Assembly: GCA_017521605.1 (NCBI GenBank)
Contig: JAFXCD010000078.1
Span: 1-42,707 of the forward strand
Length of the DNA: 42,707 nt
Direction: 5' to 3'
DNA from: Lachnospiraceae bacterium
Lineage (GTDB): Bacteria > Bacillota > Clostridia > Lachnospirales > Lachnospiraceae
Shown: positions 18,074 through 25,667 of the stretch, piece by piece
Numbering within the stretch: position 1 is the stretch's first letter
Layout: each line of letters begins with the position of its first letter
Notes under the pieces: generated by a model
Seen by the model: the letters and a program-made list of their open reading frames with translations, nothing else
Database searches by the model: none
What the model was told of the DNA's origin: nothing
Program-made: the position numbers and the translations under genes

Positions 18074-18149
18074 GTAAAAAACCTCCATATGTGTTATTTG
18101 TACGTATCTATAGGTCCTTTATAGTATAGGGTATGCGAAATAAGGCGTA

Positions 18150-18178
18150 TTTACAAAATACTTTAGTTTTGTTATAAT
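18150..18178 (+). promoter_or_regulatory. Strong predicted sigma-A promoter of the Cys-rich lipoprotein / Lgt-variant genes
   Basis: TTTACA (18150-18155), a 17-base spacer and the consensus TATAAT (18173-18178), in the gap shared with the divergent XRE gene. The nearby sequence TATAGG occurs twice (around 18110 and 18124) and might be a regulator site, which is only a guess. Confidence 0.72.
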
Positions 18179-18265
18179 GGACTTATAAAGTGTAGGGTGG
18201 TGATACCATTGGAGTATAAAGAAAGAAGATAATTATTAAATCGGAAAATGTGAAAAGGAGTGCTT

Positions 18266-18760
18266 ATGAGAAAAATAAAGGGTATAGGATTTTTAATAAT
18301 AAGTTTTGTTCTGTGTTTAGGTATGTTTTTGTTAACCGGATGTGGAGGGGGTTCATGTGAGACAGTTCAATGTGCAAATATCTCTGCAGGTAATGATAAA
18401 GTAATTGCACTATCAATACCAGGGTGTGGAGGATGTCTAACACCGGGAAAGGGATGTTTAGGTTCTTTCTGGTCACAGTCGGTTAAAATCATTGCAATAA
18501 CAGAGAGCGAAGATGATGCTGTTGGGGTGGCATGTGACAATCAATATTATGATGGAGGTTGTAGTGGTTGTCTGCAAAACAAGCAATCATGTTACTCGGG
18601 AATTGTTATTGAAGACTCAGGCAAGGTTGGTGTTTTCTGTGGAAGTACGGAATCTGATAAAGTATGTGGCATAAGTGATGGATGTGGTGGATGTATCGCA
18701 TCTGACGGAAGTGAAATAGACAGTATAAGATACATGGAAGAGATTTTGGGAATAGACTAA
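18266..18760 (+). CDS. Cysteine-rich lipoprotein of unknown function
   Basis: Not recognised as a known family. A 164-residue protein with a type II signal peptide: MRKIKG, a hydrophobic segment, and lipobox LLTGC with Cys26 as the lipidated residue. The mature part has 13 further Cys and is Gly-rich. Two copies of a CxxC-x6-C unit stand out (C54/C57/C64 in GCGGCLTPGKGC and C99/C102/C109 in GCSGCLQNKQSC), with a third CxxC at C140/C143 (GCGGC). Between them lie similar short stretches of beta-like sequence (VKIIAITESEDDAVGV and IVIEDSGKVGVF), so the protein may be built from internal repeats. Start at ATG 18266 with AAGGAG upstream. AT-rich compared with its neighbours. A Lgt-type enzyme follows after 19 bases. 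Confidence 0.8.
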   Translation: MRKIKGIGFLIISFVLCLGMFLLTGCGGGSCETVQCANISAGNDKVIALSIPGCGGCLTPGKGCLGSFWSQSVKIIAITESEDDAVGVACDNQYYDGGCSGCLQNKQSCYSGIVIEDSGKVGVFCGSTESDKVCGISDGCGGCIASDGSEIDSIRYMEEILGID

Positions 18761-18779
18761 ACGGGAGAAGATAAAGCTT

Positions 18780-19517
18780 ATGTATCCATATATTTATATT
18801 ATTGTTCCTTCATATGCATTATTTGCAAGTGTCGGGATGTTTTTTGCTTTGCTGTTGCTTAGGGGTAGAATTGATAAGTATAAGGTGGATATTCGTGATT
18901 TTATTAAACTCATTGTGTGTTCAGCAGTTTGTTTGCTGGTTGGTAGTAAATTTTTGTTTGTTATTACACTAATACCCAGGTTTGTTGAAGCAAGTAGTAT
19001 TAGTGAGATAATAAACTCCATATTACAAAGTGGTTTTGTGTTTTATGGGGGATTACTGGGAATGTTAATAGGAATAAGTTTTTGGGTAAAAAGGAGTCAA
19101 AAGTATAACTTAGACACTATTTATAATATGATGGCACCAGCAATACCACTGTTTCATGCATTTGGAAGAATGGGTTGCTTTATGACTGGGTGTTGTTATG
19201 GAAAAGAACTAAAAACTCCTATTGCAGTGGGAAATGCAATAAAACTGGTCAGGTTTCCAACACAGCTTTTGGAAGTAGTATTTGAATGTATTATGTTTGT
19301 AATATTATTGATTTTTGAACGAAAAGGAAATCAAAAGTTATTATGGATTTATTTATTGTGCTATTCATTGTTTAGGTTTGTTATAGAGTTTTTTAGGGGA
19401 GATGAAATTAGGGGTATATTTGGAGGATTATCAACATCGCAATGGATATCAATAATAATATTTATAGTTATTTTGAAAAAAACTATGATAAGAAGGAAAA
19501 GCTTATGTCAACAATAG
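18780..19517 (+). CDS. Prolipoprotein diacylglyceryl transferase family protein, variant active site
   Basis: A 245-residue polytopic membrane protein of the Lgt family, whose known members attach diacylglycerol to the lipobox Cys of prolipoproteins. Family landmarks: FYGGLLG (residues 88-94, where classical Lgt has an H-G-G-L motif, so the His is Tyr89), HAFGRMGCF (126-134; R130 is kept, the usual Asn is C133), GCCYG (137-141), FPTQLLE (159-165) and R199/E203/R206 in FRFVIEFFRGDE. The GCCYG form marks a divergent branch rather than the housekeeping enzyme. It is directly downstream of a Cys-rich lipoprotein gene, so that protein is the obvious candidate substrate. AT-rich. Activity is not certain given the changed residues. 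Confidence 0.85.
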   Translation: MYPYIYIIVPSYALFASVGMFFALLLLRGRIDKYKVDIRDFIKLIVCSAVCLLVGSKFLFVITLIPRFVEASSISEIINSILQSGFVFYGGLLGMLIGISFWVKRSQKYNLDTIYNMMAPAIPLFHAFGRMGCFMTGCCYGKELKTPIAVGNAIKLVRFPTQLLEVVFECIMFVILLIFERKGNQKLLWIYLLCYSLFRFVIEFFRGDEIRGIFGGLSTSQWISIIIFIVILKKTMIRRKSLCQQ

Positions 19518-19671
19518 GTGATATGAAACGAAGGTGTAAAGAATTGGTAAAGATGGTGATTTGAGAATTGGTGCATATGGCTTCTTCATGCTAGGAAATG
19601 TAAGGAAGGCAATTGGAATTTTAAAGTGCATTATAGCAAAATCTCCCCATAAAAGGGAGGATGCCAAGTAA
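19505..19671 (+). pseudogene. Possible frame-disrupted small ORF after the Lgt-variant gene
   Basis: An ATG at 19505 overlaps the end of the Lgt-variant gene, with AAGGA seven bases before it, and encodes a 19-residue peptide that stops at 19564. Moving to another frame at about 19550 gives a further ~40 codons (DGDLRIGAYGFFMLGNV, then RKAIGILKCIIAKSPHK) open to the stop at 19671, which lies inside a terminator hairpin. Together they would make a protein of about 56 residues, so this may be a small gene with one frameshift. I do not recognise the product, and it may equally be chance. Confidence 0.35.
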
Positions 19672-19693
19672 AATAATTTTACTTGGCATTTAT
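19661..19693 (+). terminator. Terminator of the lipoprotein / Lgt-variant operon
   Basis: Perfect 13-bp stem ATGCCAAGTAAAA (19661-19673) with TTTTACTTGGCAT (19677-19689), followed by TTATT. The gap 19518-19909 otherwise holds only the possible small ORF above and the next terminator. Confidence 0.78.
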
Positions 19694-19819
19694 TATGAAA
19701 AAGTTTTATATAAATTAAAAGTTGTAAGCTTTCTTTCTTGATTTTAGTATAGAATATAGAAATGTCCAAACAATGAGTAAGAATTAAAAAAAAATTGAAT
19801 GATTTATGAACAAATTATG

Positions 19820-19850
19820 AACGCTGGGAGTTTAATCCCAGCGTTTTGTC
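19820..19850. terminator. Stem-loop upstream of the cyclophilin gene end, likely terminator
   Basis: Perfect 10-bp stem AACGCTGGGA (19820-19829) with TCCCAGCGTT (19836-19845), followed by TTGTCATTTT on the plus strand. It lies 65 bases beyond the stop of the minus-strand cyclophilin gene and may terminate that gene too. Confidence 0.65.
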
Positions 19851-19909
19851 ATTTTCAACATATTTTTGTCAGAGTAATGCGTTAGCACAACAGAATATAT
19901 CTGTGGCAG

Positions 19910-20437
19910 TTAGCGGCTGAACTTCTCCGGTTCCGGATAGTCAACGCCAAAGGTGTCTACAGTAACGGACTTCATCATCTGCTTCTCCAGAGGTCTGTCG
20001 CTGTAGTCAGTAGCGGTTTCGGCGATTTTGTTGACCACGTCCATACCTTCGGTTACTTTACCGAAAGCTGCGTAAGAACCATCTAAGTGGGGAGAGTTTT
20101 TGTGCATAATGAAGAACTGGCTGCCTGCAGAGTCAGGCATCATGCTTCTTGCCATGGAAAGAACACCTTCAGTGTGCTTCAAGTTGTTAGCAAAGCCATT
20201 CTGGGCAAATTCGCCCTTGATGCTGTAGCCGGGGCCACCCATACCGGTGCCGTCGGGACAACCGCCCTGGATCATGAAGCCACGGATAACACGGTGGAAA
20301 ATTAAACCATCGTAGAAATTCTTATTTACTAAGCTGATAAAGTTATTTACGGACTGGGGAGCGATTTCAGGATATAATTCCAGTTTAATCACGTCGCCAC
20401 TTTCCATAGTAATGGTTACAATAGGATTCTGTGCCAT
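19910..20437 (-). CDS. Peptidyl-prolyl cis-trans isomerase, cyclophilin type
   Basis: Catalyses proline cis-trans isomerisation in the cytosol (no signal peptide). The cyclophilin core is intact: FHRVIRGFMIQGGCP near residues 45-60 with the catalytic Arg, GVLSMAR, AGSQFFI and LDGSYAAFGKV. The start is chosen at ATG 20437 (175 residues, MAQNPIV) because GGAGG lies just before it; an ATG at 20449 overlaps that site. A single gene between a terminator-like hairpin and a palindromic element. Confidence 0.94.
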   Translation of the reverse strand: MAQNPIVTITMESGDVIKLELYPEIAPQSVNNFISLVNKNFYDGLIFHRVIRGFMIQGGCPDGTGMGGPGYSIKGEFAQNGFANNLKHTEGVLSMARSMMPDSAGSQFFIMHKNSPHLDGSYAAFGKVTEGMDVVNKIAETATDYSDRPLEKQMMKSVTVDTFGVDYPEPEKFSR

Positions 20438-20497
20438 AATTTCCTCCATTCAGAAGCATAGGCAAATGCTTCTTTTCTTTCTTGGTTTTATTAGATA

Positions 20498-20583
20498 TAA
20501 TGTAACTATTCAGAGTACACATGAGCAAAAGGAAAGCTGCAAAGCAGCGATTTTGCGAATGTGTGCTCTGAATAGTTACATTA
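20498..20583. repeat. 86-bp palindromic element with 25-bp arms
   Basis: The left arm 20498-20522 (TAATGTAACTATTCAGAG...) is the reverse complement of the right arm 20559-20583 (...CTCTGAATAGTTACATTA) except for one G-T wobble. The 36-base interior holds two nested stems, GCAAAA with TTTTGC (20525-20530 / 20551-20556) and GCTGC with GCAGC (20536-20540 / 20544-20548, loop AAA). No coding potential. It sits between the divergent cyclophilin and GNAT genes. A TATAAT at 20496-20501 overlaps its edge. Confidence 0.8.
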
Positions 20584-20632
20584 GTATCATAACCTAATTA
20601 AGTCGGAACGTAAAGAGCGGATTGGAGATTTT

Positions 20633-21547
20633 ATGAAGCATAGGGGATATTATTTGGAAAAAGTGTTTCTAATATTGACTTGCGGGGAAGTGTTTTTGCC
20701 CTTTGAGGAAAGTATCATAGAACTTCAGAGGGCAGGGATTTCAGTGGAGGTGCTATTGGCTGAGGAGATTTGTGAACAGGAAAAAGCAGCAAACTGTAGG
20801 GAAAGTTTTTACATAAAACAAAGCCAAAAGAAGGTACAGGCACTTTATGTGACGGATCATAATGGAGTGGCTCAAAGCCTATTGGAAGCTGGTATGGCAG
20901 TGTTGGGCTATGGGCATAGACAAAATAAGTCAGAGGGCTTTGCAGGGGTTAAATATATTCTGGAAGCACCGGAAGGGACGCCGGCAGAGTATTTCGAGAG
21001 AGTATTTCGGCGGTATTCAGGATTACCTTGGAGTATATTGGAAACAGAGCGTTGTTATGTAAGGGAAAGCTGTGAGGAGGATGTGGAGGCCTTTTATACC
21101 ATATATAAGGCACCTGAGGTGACACGATATACAGAAGGCCTGTATGAGCATGCAGTCAGCGAACGGGCGTATATGCGAGAGTATATAGAGAAAGTTTATG
21201 CCTATTTTGAATTCGGTGTATGGACAGTGATTTTGAAGGAGAGCGGAGAAATCATCGGTAGAGCCGGTATTAGTGTTAGGGAAGGGTTTGACATGCCGGA
21301 GTTGGGATATGTACTGGGACTACCTTGGCAGGGTAAGGGGCTGGCTAAGGAGGTCTGTGAAGGGATTCTGAAGTACGCCAAAGAAGAATTGGAAATTACG
21401 CAGCTACAGGTTTTGATACAGGAAGAGAATGAAGCTTCCATAGGTCTGGCAAAGCGTTTGGGATTTTGTATGACAGATAAAATGGATATAGAAGGAAAAG
21501 AACATATTATTTTCACTTTAGATACAAGGAAACCTCCGGCATCTTAG
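20633..21547 (+). CDS. GNAT family N-acetyltransferase with an extra N-terminal domain
   Basis: A 304-residue protein. The C-terminal half (about 140-300) is a GNAT domain of the RimJ/RimL kind: it begins LETERCYVRESCEEDVEAF, has the acetyl-CoA loop QGKGLA (233-238), and ends with NEASIGLAKRLGF. The N-terminal ~130 residues contain VTDHNGVAQSLLEAGMAVLGYG and resemble the receiver-like/HAD-like fragment found fused to GNAT domains in several Lachnospiraceae, as far as I recall; no catalytic motif is seen there. GGAG lies upstream of the ATG. Substrate unknown. Followed by a terminator that overlaps its last codons. Confidence 0.8.
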   Translation: MKHRGYYLEKVFLILTCGEVFLPFEESIIELQRAGISVEVLLAEEICEQEKAANCRESFYIKQSQKKVQALYVTDHNGVAQSLLEAGMAVLGYGHRQNKSEGFAGVKYILEAPEGTPAEYFERVFRRYSGLPWSILETERCYVRESCEEDVEAFYTIYKAPEVTRYTEGLYEHAVSERAYMREYIEKVYAYFEFGVWTVILKESGEIIGRAGISVREGFDMPELGYVLGLPWQGKGLAKEVCEGILKYAKEELEITQLQVLIQEENEASIGLAKRLGFCMTDKMDIEGKEHIIFTLDTRKPPAS

Positions 21548-21566
21548 ATGAGTGTCGGAGGTTTTT
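21530..21566 (+). terminator. Terminator of the GNAT gene
   Basis: AACCTCCG (21531-21538) pairs with CGGAGGTT (21556-21563), followed by a T run. It overlaps the GNAT stop codon and lies just beyond the end of the convergent minus-strand gene. Confidence 0.78.
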
Positions 21567-21571
21567 ACATC

Positions 21572-22348
21572 TTATTTTGATTCTAGTCGAACAGAATTCA
21601 TCAGTGCGTAGAGGCGTTCATAAGAATTGATTTTGATAACTAGAGTGTGGCATGTATTTAAATCATCCGGCGAAAAGACATCTGCATAAATAGGACTTAA
21701 GTAATCGTTCTCCCTGGGATGGATGTGATAGAGCGCATGGATATCTTCTGTTTCATAAATGAAATGTTGTTCGCCTGCAATGCCCAGAGTTTTTATGAGA
21801 CACATTATGTAATGGGCGATGGTCTTTTCCAGGTTGAAGAGACTGCAACTGTCTTGTGTCAGAAGCAGACCTGCTTTCATAGTATTGTATCCACTATCAG
21901 GCATTCCTATGTCTAAAGATTCAAATCCTTTTACTAAGCGTTTGGTTCCAAGCTTTGTAGGTAAATCGGTAATCAATTCCTCTATTTGATTCTCGTTTAA
22001 TAGAGAATAAAAGGATAGGTCATCGGGTTCCGTGATAATAATGCATTCCTCCTCATTGGGTGAAAGGTAAAGAAATGCTTTTAATCCGGTTTCTTTTAGC
22101 ACCCAATCTGCCGGAATGTCAACAGTGATACCGTGGTGGTTAACTGTCTGGATTGGCTCTGTAGGAGCGTAGGTGATATTAAAATCTGTAAAGTATTCGC
22201 AAGTTTCTTTGGCTTCTTCAGCGAAAACTTCATCGGAAAATTCTCGTACTATTTTATATACCTTCACTCGTGGAATCATAGGCCACACTGCCCCGGCTAA
22301 GAGTAGAATTACTACAATCACAGCAATAATAATTTTCTTTTTCTTCAT
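21572..22348 (-). CDS. Membrane-anchored protein of unknown function (second tandem paralogue)
   Basis: No family recognised. 258 residues from the ATG at 22348 (GGAGG upstream). MKKKK is followed by one hydrophobic helix (about 6-24), then an extracytoplasmic domain of about 230 residues, so it is a type II membrane protein. Conserved with the upstream gene over the full length: QPVQTIS/EPIQTVNHHG, IDIPADW / VDIPADW, SLFN, RLVKGFESLDIGMPDS, DKTIAYYI-like and a C-terminal SYERLYALMNSV. The IPADW stretch is reminiscent of PsbP/Mog1-like folds, but this is a weak hint. Probably transcribed together with its paralogue. Confidence 0.75.
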   Translation of the reverse strand: MKKKKIIIAVIVVILLLAGAVWPMIPRVKVYKIVREFSDEVFAEEAKETCEYFTDFNITYAPTEPIQTVNHHGITVDIPADWVLKETGLKAFLYLSPNEEECIIITEPDDLSFYSLLNENQIEELITDLPTKLGTKRLVKGFESLDIGMPDSGYNTMKAGLLLTQDSCSLFNLEKTIAHYIMCLIKTLGIAGEQHFIYETEDIHALYHIHPRENDYLSPIYADVFSPDDLNTCHTLVIKINSYERLYALMNSVRLESK

Positions 22349-22395
22349 AGTCCCTCCTCTTTTGGTGGGTAGTGCCACCTTTCTTGCAAATTTTG

Positions 22396-23169
22396 TTATT
22401 CCTGATTTATCTGTATGGAATTCATCATCGCATATAGAGATTCTTCAGAGTCTGTTCTTATGACTAAAGAGTAGGCTCTATTTAAATTCTTAGCAGAAAA
22501 AACGTCTGCCAATACTCTATAAGGGTGCTCCTCGTCGGGCGGGGATACATGATAGGTTGCGCAAATATTTTCTGTTTCGTAGATATAGTTCAAAGCAAAT
22601 TGCGGTTCGATACTCTTTATCATGCCGACGATGTAATAAGCAATGGTTTTGTCTGCATTAAAGAGGCTGTAACTGTCCCTTTCTAAAAGGAGCGTGGATT
22701 TCATGGTGGTGTATGCACTGTCCGGCATGGGGATGCCTAAAGCATCAAATCCTTTCTCCAAACGTTTCAGACCAACTGTATAGGACAAATCAGCAGTAAG
22801 TTCAGCCACCTGCTCTTCATTAAATAAGGAGTATCCTGTTAAATCGGATGCTTCTGAGAGTAGGATTCGCTGGCTTTTATCAGGTGATTCATAAGTAAGA
22901 GAATTCTCCAAGCTGTTTTCTAAAATCATCCAATCAGCCGGTATATCTATGGACAGCCCGTCGTGACTAATGGTTTGTACCGGCTGGTCAGAGGCATATG
23001 TAACATCAAAATGGTTGAAGTATTCACAATGGGATACTTTCGGAAAACCGGTTTCGGTTAGCTCCCGGGCAGCATTATAAAGCTTAATCCTGGGATTCAT
23101 AAACAATACAGTGCCAACCAGCAACATAATAATCACAATCACTGAAATTAAAATCTTCTTTTTCTTCAT
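22396..23169 (-). CDS. Membrane-anchored protein of unknown function (first tandem paralogue)
   Basis: No family recognised. 257 residues, starting MKKKKILISV with one N-terminal membrane helix and an outside domain. It is clearly a duplicate of the next gene on this strand: shared motifs include DIPADW, LTADLSYTVGLKRLEKGF / ITDLPTKLGTKRLVKGF, GIPMPDSAYTTMKS / GMPDSGYNTMKA, IYETE and LYAMMNSI / LYALMNSV. The duplication includes the leader: the 25-30 bases before both start codons are similar (GGCACTGCCCATC... and GGCACTACCCACC...). A 47-base gap separates the two genes. Confidence 0.75.
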   Translation of the reverse strand: MKKKKILISVIVIIMLLVGTVLFMNPRIKLYNAARELTETGFPKVSHCEYFNHFDVTYASDQPVQTISHDGLSIDIPADWMILENSLENSLTYESPDKSQRILLSEASDLTGYSLFNEEQVAELTADLSYTVGLKRLEKGFDALGIPMPDSAYTTMKSTLLLERDSYSLFNADKTIAYYIVGMIKSIEPQFALNYIYETENICATYHVSPPDEEHPYRVLADVFSAKNLNRAYSLVIRTDSEESLYAMMNSIQINQE

Positions 23170-23495
23170 AGCGGCTCCTCATTTGATGGGCAGTGCCCGA
23201 ATGACTAATAAAATATAGTAAAATTTAAATTCCATAAAACAATGGGATAATTAATATAACACAAACAGGACTAGGTCGGCTTCTCTCCCCCCTCATTGGA
23301 TTCACCGACTTTTGCCCCGATTGGTATGCATATATCATAGCTTAATTTGGTTTGGGGGACAATGGGAAAATGTGCACGATTTGAGTAGGTAACGTGCAGA
23401 GTGATGCTTTTTTCTTGCAAATACAGCTAAAATGTAATACTATTAAATATAATGTGTTTGAAAGGGGCCACGCATGTGGCGGAAAAGGAGCGAAT
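23170..23495. other. 326-base intergenic region between the paralogue pair and the aminotransferase gene
   Basis: Contains the leader of the minus-strand paralogue, an imperfect stem GTCGG (23275-23279) with CCGAC (23305-23309) followed by TTTT, the aminotransferase promoter, and a perfect short hairpin GCCAC-GCAT-GTGGC (23467-23480) directly before that gene's ribosome-binding site. No open frame is supported. Confidence 0.4.
23415..23443 (+). promoter_or_regulatory. Predicted sigma-A promoter of the aminotransferase gene
   Basis: TTGCAA (23415-23420), a 17-base spacer and TACTAT (23438-23443). A TATAAT at 23448-23453 lacks a good upstream partner. Confidence 0.5.
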
Positions 23496-24713
23496 ATGAT
23501 AGTACAAAAATATAAGGATATGTTAGCCGGCAAATCGGTAATTCGTCAGTTGTCGGAGTTTGCTACCGCGAGAGGAGCGGAAATCGGTTACGAGAATGTG
23601 TTTGATTACAGTTTGGGTAATCCATCCGTTCCTGTACCCAAGGAGTTTACAGACCGAATGATACATATGCTGGCTACCCAGGAACCCAATGTGCTTCATG
23701 GCTACAGTCCCAGCCTGGGTATTACTTCAGTAAGAGAAGCCATTGCAGCTTCCTTAAGTGAGAGATTTGGATTACCTTACAAGGCAGAGCATATTTTTAT
23801 GGCTTCCGGTGCAGCAGGTGCTTTGGCACATGCTTTCCGACTGGTAACAGAGCCTGGTGATGAAATCCTGACCTTTGCGCCTTTCTTTCCGGAGTATAAT
23901 CCTTATGTAAATCTGACCGGTGCAGTGCTGAAAATTGTGCCTCCAAATACCGCAGATTTCCAGATTAATTTCGAAGCTTTCGAAGAAATGCTGAATGAGA
24001 AGACCATGGCAGTCCTGATTAATACACCTAATAACCCTTCCGGTATTGTGTATTCCAAGGAAACCATTGAGAGATTGGCAGAGACCTTACGTAAGAAGTC
24101 GGCAGAGTACGGTCACGATATCTTTATTATTTCGGATGAACCTTATCGTGAAATTGTATTTGAGGGAGTGGATGCACCTTGTGTATCAGCGTTCTATGAC
24201 AATACCATTATGTGTTATTCCTTCTCCAAGTCCCTGTCTTTACCCGGTGAGCGTATCGGTTATGTAGCCATCAATCCGGCTTGTAAGGAAGCAGCGACTA
24301 TGGTAAATATGTGTGGTCAGATTTCCAGAGGAATCGGACATAACTGTCCCCCTTCCATTATTCAGCTGGCTGTTGCCCAGGTGCTGGATAAGACTGCTGA
24401 TTTAAGTGTTTACGAAAAGAATATGAACTTAATTTACGATTGCCTGGTAGAGCTTGGTTTTACCTGTGTAAAGCCCGGCGGTACCTTCTACATCTTCCCC
24501 AAGGCATTGGAAGAGGATGCTAAGGTATTCTGTGAGAAGGCACTGAAGTACGATTTGGTACTGGTGCCCGGCGACAGCTTTGGCGCACCCGGTTACTTCC
24601 GTATGGCATACTGCATCGATACAGAGAAGGTGGTTCGTTCGCTGGATGCAATGCGTAAATTTGTAGAAGAGACCTATCCGGATAAAATAAAAAAAGCTGA
24701 CACAGAGAAGTAA
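23496..24713 (+). CDS. Pyridoxal-phosphate-dependent aminotransferase (class I/II, AspB-like)
   Basis: Fold-type I aminotransferase of 405 residues; transfers an amino group between an amino acid and a 2-oxo acid. Seen: substrate loop YSLGNPSVPVP, cofactor motifs ASGAAGAL and NTPNNPSG, ISDEPY with the Asp that contacts the pyridine nitrogen, and YSFSKSLSLPGERIGY containing the Schiff-base Lys. Start at ATG 23496, with AAGGAG five bases before it; the frame is open for 34 further codons upstream without a start signal. Aspartate is a plausible substrate, but specificity cannot be read from the sequence. The patatin gene follows after 45 bases. Confidence 0.9.
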   Translation: MIVQKYKDMLAGKSVIRQLSEFATARGAEIGYENVFDYSLGNPSVPVPKEFTDRMIHMLATQEPNVLHGYSPSLGITSVREAIAASLSERFGLPYKAEHIFMASGAAGALAHAFRLVTEPGDEILTFAPFFPEYNPYVNLTGAVLKIVPPNTADFQINFEAFEEMLNEKTMAVLINTPNNPSGIVYSKETIERLAETLRKKSAEYGHDIFIISDEPYREIVFEGVDAPCVSAFYDNTIMCYSFSKSLSLPGERIGYVAINPACKEAATMVNMCGQISRGIGHNCPPSIIQLAVAQVLDKTADLSVYEKNMNLIYDCLVELGFTCVKPGGTFYIFPKALEEDAKVFCEKALKYDLVLVPGDSFGAPGYFRMAYCIDTEKVVRSLDAMRKFVEETYPDKIKKADTEK

Positions 24714-24758
24714 GATAAAGAAGTGACCTGACAGGAACAATTGAGGGGAGGAATTATA

Positions 24759-25607
24759 ATGTACCAGGCAGGATTAGTTTTAGAAGGTGGTGGAATGAAG
24801 GGTGCTTACACCGCAGGAGTACTTGATTTCTTTTTGGAAAAGGAGATGGAGTTTGCCAGCGTGTATGGTGTGTCGGCAGGAGCGGTCCATATGTGCAGCT
24901 ACTTGTCCAAACAGAAAGGACGAAGCATTCGTATCTCCACCAAATACGGTGCAGATCCCAGATATTGCAGTATTGCCAGTTTGCTTTTGACGGGAGATTT
25001 ATTTAATGTAAAAACATGTTACGATACGGTGCCCAATAAATGGGAGCCCTTTGACCATGAGACCTATGAAAGCTATCAGGGCAAGGCTTATGCAGTAGTA
25101 ACCAATATAGAAACCGGTAAGCCGGAATATCTACTGGTAGATGAGTGCAGGGAAGGACTGCAGAAGGTAAGGGCCTCGGCATCACTACCATTAGTTTCCA
25201 GAAATGTGCCCATAGGAGATAAGCTGTACTTAGACGGAGGTTGCTCGGATTCCATACCCATTGCCAAGTCTATTATGGACGGTAATAAGAAGAATGTAGT
25301 GATACTTACCAAGGAAGTTGGGTATGTACGCAAGCCTGCAACCAAGATTGGCTTATTGAAGGTACGTTACCGTAAATATCCGAAGTTGGTAGAAGCCATG
25401 CAAAAGAGACATATTGCCTACAATGAAACCTTGGAATATTTGAAGCGCTTGGAAGAAAGTGGTAAGGTTTTCATCATTCGTCCGAAAAAGGCAAGTGATG
25501 TGGGCAGATTAGACAAGGATACCAAGAAACTTCAGGCTCTTTATGAGGAAGGCTACGCGGATGCAGCAGCCTGTCATGAGGAACTTGTAAAGTTTTTGAT
25601 GAGTTAG
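24759..25607 (+). CDS. Patatin-like phospholipase family protein (RssA/YlbK-like)
   Basis: Predicted lipid acyl hydrolase with a Ser-Asp dyad. Present in order: oxyanion loop GGGMKGAY (10-17), nucleophile Ser39 in GVSAGA, and the catalytic Asp159 in DGGCSDS. The 282-residue length and the lack of a signal peptide fit the small cytosolic patatins. The start is ATG 24759, with GGGAGG nine bases upstream. It follows the aminotransferase gene closely and is likely in the same transcript. Physiological substrate unknown. Confidence 0.9.
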   Translation: MYQAGLVLEGGGMKGAYTAGVLDFFLEKEMEFASVYGVSAGAVHMCSYLSKQKGRSIRISTKYGADPRYCSIASLLLTGDLFNVKTCYDTVPNKWEPFDHETYESYQGKAYAVVTNIETGKPEYLLVDECREGLQKVRASASLPLVSRNVPIGDKLYLDGGCSDSIPIAKSIMDGNKKNVVILTKEVGYVRKPATKIGLLKVRYRKYPKLVEAMQKRHIAYNETLEYLKRLEESGKVFIIRPKKASDVGRLDKDTKKLQALYEEGYADAAACHEELVKFLMS

Positions 25608-25667
25608 AACGAATGATGGTGAGGATTTTGAGTCGTAACTATTTTATAGAAGAAATGAGGAAATAAT

